Assembly: GCA_910588875.1 (NCBI GenBank)
Contig: CAJURT010000002.1
Location: 96,709 to 160,708 of the forward strand
DNA: 64,000 bases
Reading direction: 5' to 3'
From: an uncultured Lachnospiraceae bacterium
Lineage (GTDB): Bacteria > Bacillota > Clostridia > Lachnospirales > Lachnospiraceae
The stretch's first letter is position 1. Each line of letters opens with the position of its first letter. The notes under the pieces were generated by a model. The model ran no database searches, had not been told where the DNA came from, and worked only from the letters and a program-made list of their open reading frames with translations. Shown one piece after another: positions 18,775 through 27,508 of the stretch. The position numbers and the translations under genes were made by a program.

Positions 18775-18834
18775 CACGTTCTAACATCCGCAAAAGCGGG
18801 AAAGCCATAAAATAGCTTTCCCGCCCATTCCAAT

Positions 18835-19857
18835 CTATTCTTCATAACCGTTGGGATTGTTCTTCTGCCATCTCCAGGAATCCTCGCACATCTCCCGGAT
18901 GCCATACTTCGCCTTCCAGCCAAGTTCCCTTTCTGCCTTCGACGGATCTGCGTAGCAGGATGGGATATCTCCGGCACGGCGATCCTTGAATACATAATTG
19001 ATCTTCAAATCATTGGCCGCCTCAAAGGCATTGATCACATCCAGCACACTATAGCCGGTGCCGGTGCCCAGATTATAGATCCAGACTCCGCCTTTCTCGC
19101 CGGCCATCTTATCCAGTGCCTTCACATGCCCGTCAGCCAGGTCAACCACATGGATATAGTCACGGACACAGGTGCCATCCGGCGTATTGTAATCGTTGCC
19201 GAACACCCCTAAGCACACCAGTTTGCCGACTGCCACCTGGGTGATATAGGGCAGGAGGTTGTTGGGGATCCCTTTGGGGTTCTCGCCGATCCTTCCGGTC
19301 TTGTGGGCGCCAATCGGATTGAAGTAGCGCAGCAGCATAACCTTCCACTCCGGATCTGCAGTGTGCAGGTCGGTAAGGATCTGCTCCAGCATCCCTTTGG
19401 TCCGCCCATAAGGATTGGTGATCTCTCCCTTGGGGCACTCCTCCGTGATGGGGATAAATGCCGGATCGCCGTATACCGTGGCAGAGGAACTGAACACGAT
19501 GCTCTTCACTCCATGATTCCTCATGGAATCACAGAGGATCAGGGTACCGGTAATGTTGTTATGGTAATATTCCAGGGGCTTGTACACGGACTCCCCCACC
19601 GCCTTCAAGCCTGCAAAATGGATCACACCGTCAATCTTTTCATTGTCAAACACCCGGTCCAGCGCCGGCTTGTCCAGCAGATCCACCTCATAGAAGGTCA
19701 CCTTCTTTCCTGTAATCTCCTCCACCCTGTTTAAGGATTCCTTACAGGAATTGCAAAGGTTGTCCACCACAACCACATCATAGCCTGCATTCAGAAGTTC
19801 CACGCAGGTATGGCTGCCGATATAACCGGCTCCCCCCGTAACTAAAATCGTCGCCAT
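18835..19857 (-). CDS. galE: UDP-glucose 4-epimerase
   Basis: A 340-residue short-chain dehydrogenase-type epimerase, full length for GalE. It interconverts UDP-glucose and UDP-galactose in the Leloir pathway and supplies UDP-galactose for polysaccharide synthesis. The N-terminal NAD-binding motif GGAGYIGSH, the VVVDNL strand, SSSATVYG (catalytic Ser region), the active-site Tyr-X3-Lys within NPYGRTK, and the [10 protein letters not shown] and [11 protein letters not shown] segments are all present. The ATG at 19857 has an AAGGAGG site. It is monocistronic, with its own promoter at 19912-19940, and is separated from the adhesin operon by that operon's promoter. Confidence 0.96.
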   Translation of the reverse strand: MATILVTGGAGYIGSHTCVELLNAGYDVVVVDNLCNSCKESLNRVEEITGKKVTFYEVDLLDKPALDRVFDNEKIDGVIHFAGLKAVGESVYKPLEYYHNNITGTLILCDSMRNHGVKSIVFSSSATVYGDPAFIPITEECPKGEITNPYGRTKGMLEQILTDLHTADPEWKVMLLRYFNPIGAHKTGRIGENPKGIPNNLLPYITQVAVGKLVCLGVFGNDYNTPDGTCVRDYIHVVDLADGHVKALDKMAGEKGGVWIYNLGTGTGYSVLDVINAFEAANDLKINYVFKDRRAGDIPSCYADPSKAERELGWKAKYGIREMCEDSWRWQKNNPNGYEE

Positions 19858-19911
19858 GTCTCATTCCTCCTTTTCCTATGGCTCCTCTTTAACTCCCAAA
19901 GCCTTTCTTTT

Positions 19912-19940
19912 ATTATAAACGCAACCACTTGATAAAACAA
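19912..19940 (-). promoter_or_regulatory. Putative galE promoter
   Basis: Minus-strand TATAAT (19912-19917), 17-bp spacer, weak -35 TTGTTT (19935-19940), about 55 bp upstream of the galE start. Confidence 0.5.
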
Positions 19941-20040
19941 TGATAAATTTATTTCATTTCCTATACTTTTGTTAACTGGTGGCATTGCCCCGATTTATCT
20001 GTTGCAGCCCATAATAGCCGATAATAAAAAACAAAATCAC

Positions 20041-20070
20041 TTGACCCCTTCCGCTTGGATAAGCTATAAT
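20041..20070 (+). promoter_or_regulatory. Promoter of the cyclase/reductase operon
   Basis: TTGACC (20041-20046), 18-bp spacer, TATAAT (20065-20070), followed by an AGGAGG site and the ATG at 20120. Confidence 0.65.
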
Positions 20071-20119
20071 AAATTCACCAAATTTATTTCCACAATATTA
20101 TTCAGGAGGTATTATTTCT

Positions 20120-20806
20120 ATGAGCGTATACCAGTTAGGCAATTTGAGAGTCGTCGATCTGACCAAAATCCTGGATCCCAAGACGGAAACCCGCCGCTGC
20201 GGCCTGACCCGTTTTAACACGGGTGGCCCGATCCCGGATTTCCACACCATCATGGATCTGACCAGCCATTTGGGAACCCACTGTGAGTGCCCCTATCACC
20301 ATGATGACAACTGGCCCAGCGTAGCGGATCTGCCCCTGACCACTTTCTTAGGCAGAGCCATCTATGTGGACTTTAAGGATACGGTTGCACCCCGTACCCA
20401 CATTTCCGCAGCAGACCTTGACCGCGCCACTGCCGGCAAGATCAAAGAGGGCGATATTGTAATTATTGACTCCTCTTACAAGATCCCGCCATTTACCCCA
20501 AAAACCAACACAGAGGAGGACAAGCGTCTGTTAGTCAACGACGAGAGCGCTGTCTGGTTCCGTGACCACAAGGTAAAATGCGTCGGTTTCGGTGACGGTG
20601 TCTCCATTGAGAGTTGCAATGAGGATGTGAAGCCTTTCCATGATATCCTGATGGCAGAAAATATCGTATTCCTGGAAGTACTGCAGAACCTGGAAGAACT
20701 GAATACAGACGTATTCTTCATGTCCTATAGCCCCCTTCCCATCAAAGGGCTGGACTCCTGCCCCATCCGCGCTTATGCCATCGAGGGCCTGGCTGAATTT
20801 TCATAA
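20120..20806 (+). CDS. Cyclase-family (kynurenine-formamidase-like) metal-dependent hydrolase
   Basis: A 228-residue member of the 'putative cyclase' family (PF04199), which includes bacterial kynurenine formamidase and isatin hydrolase. The family metal motif HxGTHxDxPxH appears as HLGTHCECPYHH at about residues 50-60, with Cys-Glu where Asp is usual. Other family segments are VVDLTKILD near the N-terminus, and GDIVIIDSS and CVGFGDGVSIES in the middle. The downstream reductase-like gene lies 38 bp away on the same transcript, so the two probably act in one small catabolic pathway. No tryptophan genes adjoin, so the substrate is open. Start ATG has an AGGAGG site. Confidence 0.8.
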   Translation: MSVYQLGNLRVVDLTKILDPKTETRRCGLTRFNTGGPIPDFHTIMDLTSHLGTHCECPYHHDDNWPSVADLPLTTFLGRAIYVDFKDTVAPRTHISAADLDRATAGKIKEGDIVIIDSSYKIPPFTPKTNTEEDKRLLVNDESAVWFRDHKVKCVGFGDGVSIESCNEDVKPFHDILMAENIVFLEVLQNLEELNTDVFFMSYSPLPIKGLDSCPIRAYAIEGLAEFS

Positions 20807-20844
20807 GCCCCGCTTTTCATCAAAACCGGAAAGGAAATGACATT

Positions 20845-21759
20845 ATGAGAATCGCAGTGATTGGTGCAGGAGCTATGGGCTCCATCTACGGCGGACATTT
20901 GTCCCTGCACAATACGGTCTACCTTGTTGACACAAACCAGGCTGTCGTGGACCATATCAACCAGAACGGGCTGACTCTACAGGAGGATGGGGCTGATGTC
21001 ACCTACCATCCGGCAGCCGTAACTTCCACCGAAGGCGTGGAGCCGGTTGACCTGGTGATTTTGTTTGTAAAATCCCTGTTCTCCAAGGCTGCCCTGAGCA
21101 GCAACAGAGGGATCATCGGCCCGGATACCTATCTGATGACTTTGCAGAACGGCTCCGGCCATGAAGACATCTTAGGAGAATTTGTCCCGGAGAACCGTAT
21201 CATCATCGGCACCACCGAGGACAACGGCGCCGTCTTAGGCATGGGCCATGTGCGCCGAGGCGGTTCCGGAAATACCAATATCGGCATGCTGACCGAAGAT
21301 GCTGACGGCTTCCTTCCTAAATTGAAAGAGTGCCTTGATTCCTGTGGATTCCAGGGGCATATCCACGAAAATATCCGTCAGCTGATCTGGAATAAGCTGT
21401 TTACCAATGTTTCCCTCAGCGCGGTCACCGGTGTGCTGCAGGTTCCCATGGGCTTCATTGCCGGCAACGAACACGCCTGGGCAATCACCCGCCAGCTGAT
21501 CCATGAGGCAGTGGCCGTGGCACACGGGTTAGGCCTCACGGCAGACGAGGCAAAGATCACCGAAAAAGTGCGCCAGACTTCCCTGGGCTCTCCGGAGGGC
21601 ATTACCTCCATCTGTGCCGACCTGCGCGACGGCCGCCGTACCGAGGTCAACACCATCAGCGGCTCCGTAGTCCGCGCATCCAAGAAATGCGGTGTGCCGG
21701 CCCCCACCCATGAGATGATGGTAGAACTGATCCATGCCATGGAAGAGCGCAAATCATGA
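20845..21759 (+). CDS. Ketopantoate reductase (PanE/ApbA)-family oxidoreductase
   Basis: A 304-residue NAD(P)-dependent reductase. The Rossmann motif GAGAMGS is at residues 7-13, followed by the family pattern LFVKSL and the TLQNGSGHED segment. The C-terminal helical domain contains IWNKLFTNVSLSAVTG (catalytic Lys region) and EVNTISGSVV, as in 2-dehydropantoate 2-reductases. PanE reduces ketopantoate in pantothenate synthesis, but many paralogues act on other 2-keto acids. Pairing with a cyclase-family hydrolase, and no pan genes nearby, argue for a catabolic role (inference). A GGAAAGGAA site precedes ATG 20845; the stop lies inside the terminator hairpin. Confidence 0.82.
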   Translation: MRIAVIGAGAMGSIYGGHLSLHNTVYLVDTNQAVVDHINQNGLTLQEDGADVTYHPAAVTSTEGVEPVDLVILFVKSLFSKAALSSNRGIIGPDTYLMTLQNGSGHEDILGEFVPENRIIIGTTEDNGAVLGMGHVRRGGSGNTNIGMLTEDADGFLPKLKECLDSCGFQGHIHENIRQLIWNKLFTNVSLSAVTGVLQVPMGFIAGNEHAWAITRQLIHEAVAVAHGLGLTADEAKITEKVRQTSLGSPEGITSICADLRDGRRTEVNTISGSVVRASKKCGVPAPTHEMMVELIHAMEERKS

Positions 21760-21800
21760 CAAAAAAAGAATCCTGCTCTGCAGGATTCTTTTTTTGTCAT
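21756..21800. terminator. Bidirectional intrinsic terminator
   Basis: Perfect 21-bp inverted repeat with a 3-nt loop, including CCTGC/GCAGG and A7/T7 tracts. It separates the converging 20845-21759 and 21846-23663 genes and should work on both strands. Confidence 0.92.
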
Positions 21801-21845
21801 AGGATCCCCTTTCCCCTCGCTCTCAGCAAAAACAGGAGATTTTTA

Positions 21846-23663
21846 TCATCCGCAAATCCCATCCAAAACCAGCACCTCAAAGCCCTCCTTCTTCCCTTTC
21901 AGCTTCACTGTATCTCCTAAAGAGGTCGCCTGTATCCGCCCTCCCAATTCATCCGCCACAGCACGGGAAATATAGACCGTCCCTCCCGGCGCGTTAGCCT
22001 CCAGGCGGGCTGCCGTATTCACAGTGTCCCCGATTGCCGTGTAGTCCATCCTTTCCGGCGAACCGATGTTGCCCACAACCGCTTCCCCCACATGCACACC
22101 AATCCCAAAAGCAACCCTCCGCCCGTATCTCCTCTCCAGTTCCTCCGACAGCGCCTTAGAACCCTTCACCATATCGGCGGCTGCCTGCACTGCCTTCATC
22201 ACATAATCCTCCTGGCTGACCGGCGCCCCCCAAAATGCCATGGCCGCATCCCCCACAAATTTATCCAGAGTCCCGCCGTTTCTTAAGATACAGTCAGAAA
22301 TTAAGGTTAGATAACGGTTTAATATCTCCACCACCTGTGCAGGCTTTAGCATCTCAGACATAGGAGTGAAACCACGGACATCCACAAAAAGGACTGCAAT
22401 CCTGGTCAGCTTCCCTCCCAGTTCCAGCGCATCCTCCCCCTCTTTTAAAATCTCATTGACGATCTCCGGCGCCACATAACGCTTAAAGGTCCTGGTCACT
22501 CTCCGTTTTTCCAGAGCAGCCTGAATATAATTAAACGCCAGGCATCCAATATACAAGACTGTCAAACCCGCCGGAATCCACAATACATGCAATACCAGCC
22601 CGTAATGGTAGAGCAGACGGCTCAGCAGGAGATATCCCCCTCCCCCCAACAGCCAGGCAAGAAAGGACACCTGTACCGGGCGTTTCCAAAACACGACAGT
22701 TCCCAAAAACAGAACCATAAAAAGAACCAAAAACTGGATCCTGCCGCCTGCTTCCCTCTTAAAGTTCCCGTCCAAAAGCGCCTGCACCACATTGGCGTGG
22801 TACTCAATGCCAAACATGGGCACCGCATGGTCGATAGATGTAAAAAAGCTGTCCTGCAAGGCAGGCGCATAAGGCCCGATAAGGACGATCTTTCCTGCAA
22901 ACAAGTCCGGATCCGTTCTGCCCTCCAGCAAATCCGCCAAAGACACCGTGCCCCCAAGGTCTCCCGGCTTTCCATAAAAAGGCACATACCAAAATCCCCG
23001 GCCATTCGTAGGCGGCAGCTTGTCAAGGCTTTCCCCCAAAGCCTCCCGGAACCGTTCTGCCACGGCAAGAGCCATAGACGGGATCTCCCTTCCGTCTGGC
23101 AATGCAAACCGCAGCAAATGATGGCGCAGGATCCCGTCCCCATCCAGCATGGCATTGATATGGCCCTGTGCCGCTTCCCTCCTCAAAGCCGGATATGCCT
23201 CCTCAAAACCACGAACGGAGAAATCCTCCAGGCGGTAATCCCCCCTGCCGTCCGGCGTCAGGCCAATGCCAAAATCAGCCGCACACGCCATAACCACATT
23301 GCCGTACCTGCCAGCCGCCTGGGCAAGCTGACGGTCGGTTTCTGCCTGGTTCTCACTGACATAAAGTACATCTACCCCGATCACTGCCGGGCGCGATTCC
23401 TCCGTCTGGTTCAGGGCCTCAATCGCCCTGGCCATGATATCACGCCCCCACTGGTTATATGGTCCCAATTCTTCCAATGCTTTCTGGTCAATCCCCACCA
23501 GCACAATCTCCCCGCCAGCGGCCATCCTGTGCTGATACCAGGCGTCGCAGGCGGCCTGGTTCACCCCCGACCAGATCCCGGAAGCAGCCACCAATGTCAA
23601 AGCTAAGGAAACCAGGAATGCGCCAAGTATCTTTTTTCGCTGGTTCTTCCACCAGATAACCAT
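21846..23663 (-). CDS. CHASE2-domain class III adenylate cyclase
   Basis: A 605-residue membrane receptor-cyclase. One N-terminal membrane helix (about 12-32) is followed by an extracytoplasmic CHASE2 domain (about 35-300, with AVIGVDVLY), then three closely spaced membrane helices (about 310-385), then a class III cyclase domain. Catalytic motifs are intact: FVDVRGFT (metal Asp), DKFVGDAAMAFWGAP (Lys and second Asp), YTAIGDTVNTAARLE (base-binding Asp, Asn and Arg). The Lys/Asp pair favours ATP over GTP, so cyclic AMP is the likely product. It follows the HD-GYP gene by 21 bp in one operon, with an AGGAGGGG site. The CHASE2 ligand is unknown. Confidence 0.9.
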   Translation of the reverse strand: MVIWWKNQRKKILGAFLVSLALTLVAASGIWSGVNQAACDAWYQHRMAAGGEIVLVGIDQKALEELGPYNQWGRDIMARAIEALNQTEESRPAVIGVDVLYVSENQAETDRQLAQAAGRYGNVVMACAADFGIGLTPDGRGDYRLEDFSVRGFEEAYPALRREAAQGHINAMLDGDGILRHHLLRFALPDGREIPSMALAVAERFREALGESLDKLPPTNGRGFWYVPFYGKPGDLGGTVSLADLLEGRTDPDLFAGKIVLIGPYAPALQDSFFTSIDHAVPMFGIEYHANVVQALLDGNFKREAGGRIQFLVLFMVLFLGTVVFWKRPVQVSFLAWLLGGGGYLLLSRLLYHYGLVLHVLWIPAGLTVLYIGCLAFNYIQAALEKRRVTRTFKRYVAPEIVNEILKEGEDALELGGKLTRIAVLFVDVRGFTPMSEMLKPAQVVEILNRYLTLISDCILRNGGTLDKFVGDAAMAFWGAPVSQEDYVMKAVQAAADMVKGSKALSEELERRYGRRVAFGIGVHVGEAVVGNIGSPERMDYTAIGDTVNTAARLEANAPGGTVYISRAVADELGGRIQATSLGDTVKLKGKKEGFEVLVLDGICG

Positions 23664-23684
23664 CTCATTCCCCTCCTCAGCCGG

Positions 23685-25214
23685 TCAATGCACCTCTGCG
23701 GCCTTTAGCTGTTCCTGTCTGCTGCCCTCCTGCAGGTCTTTTTGGTCTTCCCAGCACCTGCTTTCCGCAAACAGCGCCGTCAGTTCCCGATCAAGCTTGC
23801 CCTCTTTTTCTGCCATGGTTTTCAAGATGGAAAGGGCCTTTTCCACCGGCATCCCTGGCTTATATGGACGGTCATCGGCAACCAGGGCATCAAAAATGTC
23901 CAATATTGTGAGGATCCTTACCTCCTGTGGAATCTCCTCTGCCATTTTACCCTCTGGATATCCGCTGCCGTTCAGCATTTCATGATGGGCAGCAGCCCAT
24001 TCCCGCACATGGGACAATTCTGCGGAAAAATGGATCTGGGACAGCAGTTTATCCGTAACCACCACATGTTCCTCCATGATCTCCCTCTCCTGTTCCGAGA
24101 GAGTCCCCTTCCGGATACATAACAGTTCCATCTCCTCCGGCAGCAGCCATGGACAGCGCTCTCCCTTCTCCCCCACGTAGGTTTCCTCCCCCAGACGCCT
24201 TAACTCCTCCAATTTCTCATCCGTGATGAAACCGGTTCCGTTTACCTGCCCCACCAGTTTCTCCACCTCATATGCCCGGCGGATCTGCCTTTCCCTCTCC
24301 TCCTTTGTGATCTCCCCTTTCAGGCCGGCAATTTCGGCCTGCAGCCGGATAACTTCCATCCGGTGGGTAAACTCAGCCTGTTGTGCCGGCAAAAGCCGGG
24401 CAACCTTATTCATTACCTCCAGCGGTGTTACCAGCTTGCCGATATCATGGAGCCACACACTCATCAAAAACTCGTCTTTATGTATAGGAGAAAAAGGTTC
24501 CCTGCGCCCGTCTTTTTGGGCAAGGCAGTTCAGATAATCAATAAAACGGCTTCCGTATTCTGCCATATGGCGGGTATGGCTGCCGTTGTAGGGGGTCCTC
24601 TTATCAATCGCTGATGACATCACCATAACAAAGGACCGGAAAAGCCCCTTGATTTCCTCCATATACCTTACATTCTGAATCGTGATGGCCGCCTGGGATG
24701 CTATGGATTCCAGCACCAATGCCATGTCCTGGCCAAATGCGCAGACATTCCCCTCCCCATCCAGGGCATTGATCAGCTGAAGTACCCCGATCTCCTCTCC
24801 TTTCCGGTTGTGCATCGGCACCACCAGCATTGACTTTGTGCGGTATCCGGTCATCTCATCATAACGGATCGGGCCAGACAGATCATATTCCCGGCAATTC
24901 CTCACATCGTCAATGCAGATTGTCCTGTTTTCCAAAAGTGCCAGTGCACATACATTTCCCCGGGCAAGGGGCACCGGCGGCAGCTTCGGATCCTGTCCGT
25001 CCCCTCCGTCATAGGTTTTAAGGGTATCATTCCTCATAATCTTAAAATGCAGCTTGTCCCCATCCAAAAGATACAAAGTCCCTCCATCACAATGGGCCAG
25101 TTCCATGACACAGGAAAGGATCTGCTCCAGCAGGCGGTTCAGATCCCTCTCCGATGAGAGCATCACCCCAATCTCCAATATTTTTTTCATGTCTTCCCGT
25201 TCCATCCCTTTCAT
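23685..25214 (-). CDS. GAF domain and HD-GYP phosphodiesterase-like protein
   Basis: A soluble sensor-effector of about 509 residues. A GAF domain occupies about 1-175 (NVCALALLENRTICI, MLVVPMHNRKGE). The HD-GYP domain follows, with HTRHM, HDIGK, HHEMLNGSGYP and a DIFDALVADDRPYKP tail, so the residues needed for cyclic di-GMP hydrolysis appear present. About 100 extra residues, partly coiled coil, sit between HDIGK and HHE. I set the start at ATG 25214 (GGAAGGGG site) because the longer in-frame version would begin upstream of the -10 box. It is co-transcribed with the CHASE2 cyclase. Target nucleotide and GAF ligand cannot be read from sequence. Confidence 0.85.
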   Translation of the reverse strand: MKGMEREDMKKILEIGVMLSSERDLNRLLEQILSCVMELAHCDGGTLYLLDGDKLHFKIMRNDTLKTYDGGDGQDPKLPPVPLARGNVCALALLENRTICIDDVRNCREYDLSGPIRYDEMTGYRTKSMLVVPMHNRKGEEIGVLQLINALDGEGNVCAFGQDMALVLESIASQAAITIQNVRYMEEIKGLFRSFVMVMSSAIDKRTPYNGSHTRHMAEYGSRFIDYLNCLAQKDGRREPFSPIHKDEFLMSVWLHDIGKLVTPLEVMNKVARLLPAQQAEFTHRMEVIRLQAEIAGLKGEITKEERERQIRRAYEVEKLVGQVNGTGFITDEKLEELRRLGEETYVGEKGERCPWLLPEEMELLCIRKGTLSEQEREIMEEHVVVTDKLLSQIHFSAELSHVREWAAAHHEMLNGSGYPEGKMAEEIPQEVRILTILDIFDALVADDRPYKPGMPVEKALSILKTMAEKEGKLDRELTALFAESRCWEDQKDLQEGSRQEQLKAAEVH

Positions 25215-25241
25215 CCGCCCCTTCCATATGTCGATAATATC

Positions 25242-25270
25242 ATTATAGCAAAGCAGTCCTACGGCATCAA
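25242..25270 (-). promoter_or_regulatory. Promoter of the HD-GYP/CHASE2-cyclase operon
   Basis: Minus-strand -35 TTGATG (25265-25270), 17-bp spacer, -10 TATAAT (25242-25247) preceded by TGC (extended -10). It fixes the gene start downstream at 25214. Confidence 0.7.
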
Positions 25271-25385
25271 TCAAAATTTTTTCCTTATTTTCAGAACTGC
25301 TATTTCCTTTTTTCCAATCCCGCCGATATAGTAATTATAGATTTCACAATTTTCTCACAATTTCTGATGAAAAGGAGGATGGGTC

Positions 25386-26105
25386 GTGAAAGTCACAGAA
25401 AGAAGCTGGCCAGCCGATGCCGGCCGTACCATATACAAACCTGCCATCACCAGGGAAAATGGCAAAGACACCAAAAAAGCCGCCAGCCCGGCAAAAGATC
25501 CGGATATGGATCGCCTGAGCGAATCTTTAAAGGCTCTCTCCAAACCTGCCTCCAAAGATTCTGAAAACAAATTCAAGATGAAGTCTTCCAAGCCGGATGA
25601 TTCCGTAGGCCAGCTTGCCTCTATGCTGGCAAGGGCCGAAACCCGCATCGACGTCCAGCAGGTTGCTTCCCGGGCAATACGGGCACTGACCAACCTTAAG
25701 ATGGCTGCCCTCGCCAGTGAAGGCAGCGATGCCAAAAAGATTGCCAAGATGATAAAACGCATGGAAAAGCTGATCAAGCGGATCCAAAAAAAGCTGCAGC
25801 ACCTGTCCAAGGAAGAACAGCTTGAGAACCAAAAGAAAAAAGCAGAGAGAAACATGGAGGAACAGAGGGCAAAGGAGATCAAGGAGGAGTTGGCTTCCAG
25901 GCGCAAAAAACGGCGCAAAGATGAACGCAATTATGCCAACAAAGAACTTGCCGAAGATGCAAAGACATCCTCTGAGGAACTTGTCTCCGGCTTGTCCGGC
26001 GCACTTTCCGCCGCCTCGTCCTCTGCCGTTTCCGTACCTGACCTGTCCGGATTTTCGGTGGATGCAGGTATCCCTGACAGTGTTTCCATCGATATATCCG
26101 TATAA
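25386..26105 (+). CDS. Coiled-coil protein of unknown function
   Basis: A 239-residue protein starting with GTG at 25386 behind an AAAGGAGG site. It has no signal peptide or membrane segment. The N-terminal 90 residues are polar and probably disordered. Residues about 90-185 are helical and highly charged (KMIKRMEKLIKRIQKK; EEQRAKEIKEELASRRKKRRKDE), a likely coiled coil. The C-terminus is Ser/Ala-rich. I do not recognise a characterised family. It stands alone, divergent from the HD-GYP operon, and ends at a terminator. Confidence 0.72.
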   Translation: MKVTERSWPADAGRTIYKPAITRENGKDTKKAASPAKDPDMDRLSESLKALSKPASKDSENKFKMKSSKPDDSVGQLASMLARAETRIDVQQVASRAIRALTNLKMAALASEGSDAKKIAKMIKRMEKLIKRIQKKLQHLSKEEQLENQKKKAERNMEEQRAKEIKEELASRRKKRRKDERNYANKELAEDAKTSSEELVSGLSGALSAASSSAVSVPDLSGFSVDAGIPDSVSIDISV

Positions 26106-26130
26106 AAAGGGCTGTTATCCAGCCCTTTTT
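26104..26130 (+). terminator. Intrinsic terminator
   Basis: AAAAGGGCTG stem, 4-nt loop, complementary arm ending in T5, overlapping the stop of 25386-26105. The A-rich left arm could also serve the converging gene. Confidence 0.85.
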
Positions 26131-26195
26131 ACATATTTGTATCAACCGTCTCCCGGCTGTCTTCTGTCTTCTGCTTCCGGCTATGCCCCGGTCTT

Positions 26196-26648
26196 TTACA
26201 CTGCAACCTTTATCACAACCTTCTTCACCGGCTCCGGCCCTGCCGCCTGGCACCTGGGCTTATGTGCATCCTCGGGCGCTACTACAATCAGATCCCCTTC
26301 CTCTAAGAGCACGCTCCCGGAAACGGCCGGCTCCTCATAAAAAATCAGGTCATTTTCTTCTATCCGCTCCTTCACGGCCAGTCCGTCCCGTTTACAGAAA
26401 CCGAACTGCTCCCTTCCGGATACCACATACTGGATATCAAAAAACTTCTCATGGGTTTCAAAAGAGCCTTCCTCCGGTTTTATCGTTGTATACTCCTGGA
26501 TATTCGCCACTACCGTATCGCCCATGATCGGATAGCTTCCCACCGGCAGGGCTGCCATATCCGTCTCCTCCAGCCACTTATATGCGGCTAAAAACTTCTC
26601 CTCCAGATAATTATACTTCTTTGCAATTCCAATGTTTGAAAAAAACAT
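26196..26648 (-). CDS. YhcH/YjgK/YiaL-family protein
   Basis: A 150-residue cupin-like protein of family PF04074 (DUF386), members of which are linked to sialic-acid or sugar-acid catabolism and suggested to be anomerases or isomerases. Signatures are the NIQEYTTIKPEE strand, THEKFFDIQYVVSGRE (metal His/Glu region), an acidic DLIFYEEPAV strand and a C-terminal FxPxDxHxP-like segment, here VAPEDAHKP. ATG 26648 has an AAGGAGG site. A diverged paralogue is transcribed away from it at 26933-27439. The substrate is not evident. Confidence 0.88.
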   Translation of the reverse strand: MFFSNIGIAKKYNYLEEKFLAAYKWLEETDMAALPVGSYPIMGDTVVANIQEYTTIKPEEGSFETHEKFFDIQYVVSGREQFGFCKRDGLAVKERIEENDLIFYEEPAVSGSVLLEEGDLIVVAPEDAHKPRCQAAGPEPVKKVVIKVAV

Positions 26649-26863
26649 CCCTGTATCCTCCTTTTTATCTTGATATACTCACAAAGTCAGGCACAAAGAG
26701 ACTCCGGAAGTACATCTTGCGGGGCTGGCTGAATGGCTCGTGCCCCATTTGTCTTTTCCCCTCAGCAGGTAATATTATATATACAAAATAGCATAACAAA
26801 TGTCTGTTTGCAACCATTTTTTTGTCATCTTTCTATTATAATATCTGCCTCTAAGCCTGGCCA

Positions 26864-26892
26864 TTGATTTTTTCCCGATTCATTGCTACAAT
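26864..26892 (+). promoter_or_regulatory. Promoter of the second YhcH-family gene
   Basis: TTGATT (26864-26869), 17-bp spacer, TACAAT (26887-26892) with TGC directly before it (extended -10). ATG follows at 26933. Confidence 0.6.
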
Positions 26893-26932
26893 GGAAAAAT
26901 CCTACCATATTATTCAGCAAAGGAGAATTCAC

Positions 26933-27439
26933 ATGATTTACGGAAACATACACAATGCCATGGTTGACCGGCAAATCGCCGCACTTCCCAAAGCCCTGCA
27001 GAGTGCCATCCGGTATTTAAAAGATACGGATCTTGCTGCCCATGAGCCGGGGAAATTTGACATCGAATTAGACGGGGTTCCCATGGTTCTGCAGGTTTTG
27101 GATCTCACCACCTCTCCCAGGGAGACTTTGCGCCCGGAAATCCACCGCAAAAATATCGATGTCCAGTTTCTGGCCGCAGGCGGCCCGGAGCGGGCCGGGT
27201 ATTACAGCGACGACGGCAGCAACCAGGTAGATGAAGACCTTTTGGACACTCCCCGCGACATTTTATTCTATCGCAATAACCCTTCCGCCCCGGAGGGAAC
27301 CATTGAGATGACCGTGGGAACCTATGCCATCTATTTTCCATGGGATGTGCACATTCCGGCCATACAGTCCGGCGGCGCTTCTGCCCCTATCCGGAAAATT
27401 GTGGTGAAGGTGCCGGTAGATGCTGCCCTGCAGGGATAA
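26933..27439 (+). CDS. YhcH/YjgK/YiaL-family protein, second copy
   Basis: A 168-residue PF04074 protein from ATG 26933, chosen because AAAGGAG precedes it and the family N-terminus (MIYGNIHN) begins there; the longer in-frame version starts within the promoter. Family features are EIHRKNIDVQFLAAG (metal His/Asp region), ILFYRNNPSAPEG and YFPWDVHIPA. It differs strongly from the neighbouring copy, so this is not a recent duplication. The two diverge from a shared 284-bp region. Probable sugar-acid anomerase or isomerase by family; substrate unknown. Confidence 0.88.
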   Translation: MIYGNIHNAMVDRQIAALPKALQSAIRYLKDTDLAAHEPGKFDIELDGVPMVLQVLDLTTSPRETLRPEIHRKNIDVQFLAAGGPERAGYYSDDGSNQVDEDLLDTPRDILFYRNNPSAPEGTIEMTVGTYAIYFPWDVHIPAIQSGGASAPIRKIVVKVPVDAALQG

Positions 27440-27460
27440 TACGGCAGCGGCATGACAGCA

Positions 27461-27498
27461 AAAGCAGCGGTGGAAGCTTCTGCTTCTTCCGCTGCTTT
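27461..27498. terminator. Hairpin between convergent genes, probable terminator
   Basis: AAAGCAGCGG and its exact complement CCGCTGCTTT frame an 18-nt loop in the gap between converging genes 26933-27439 and 27509-28792. The T tract is short. Confidence 0.55.
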
Positions 27499-27508
27499 CC
27501 TGATATGG

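Noticed and set aside
25215..25274. Longer N-terminus for the HD-GYP protein
   Set aside because: It would place the start codon upstream of the consensus -10 box of the gene's own promoter.
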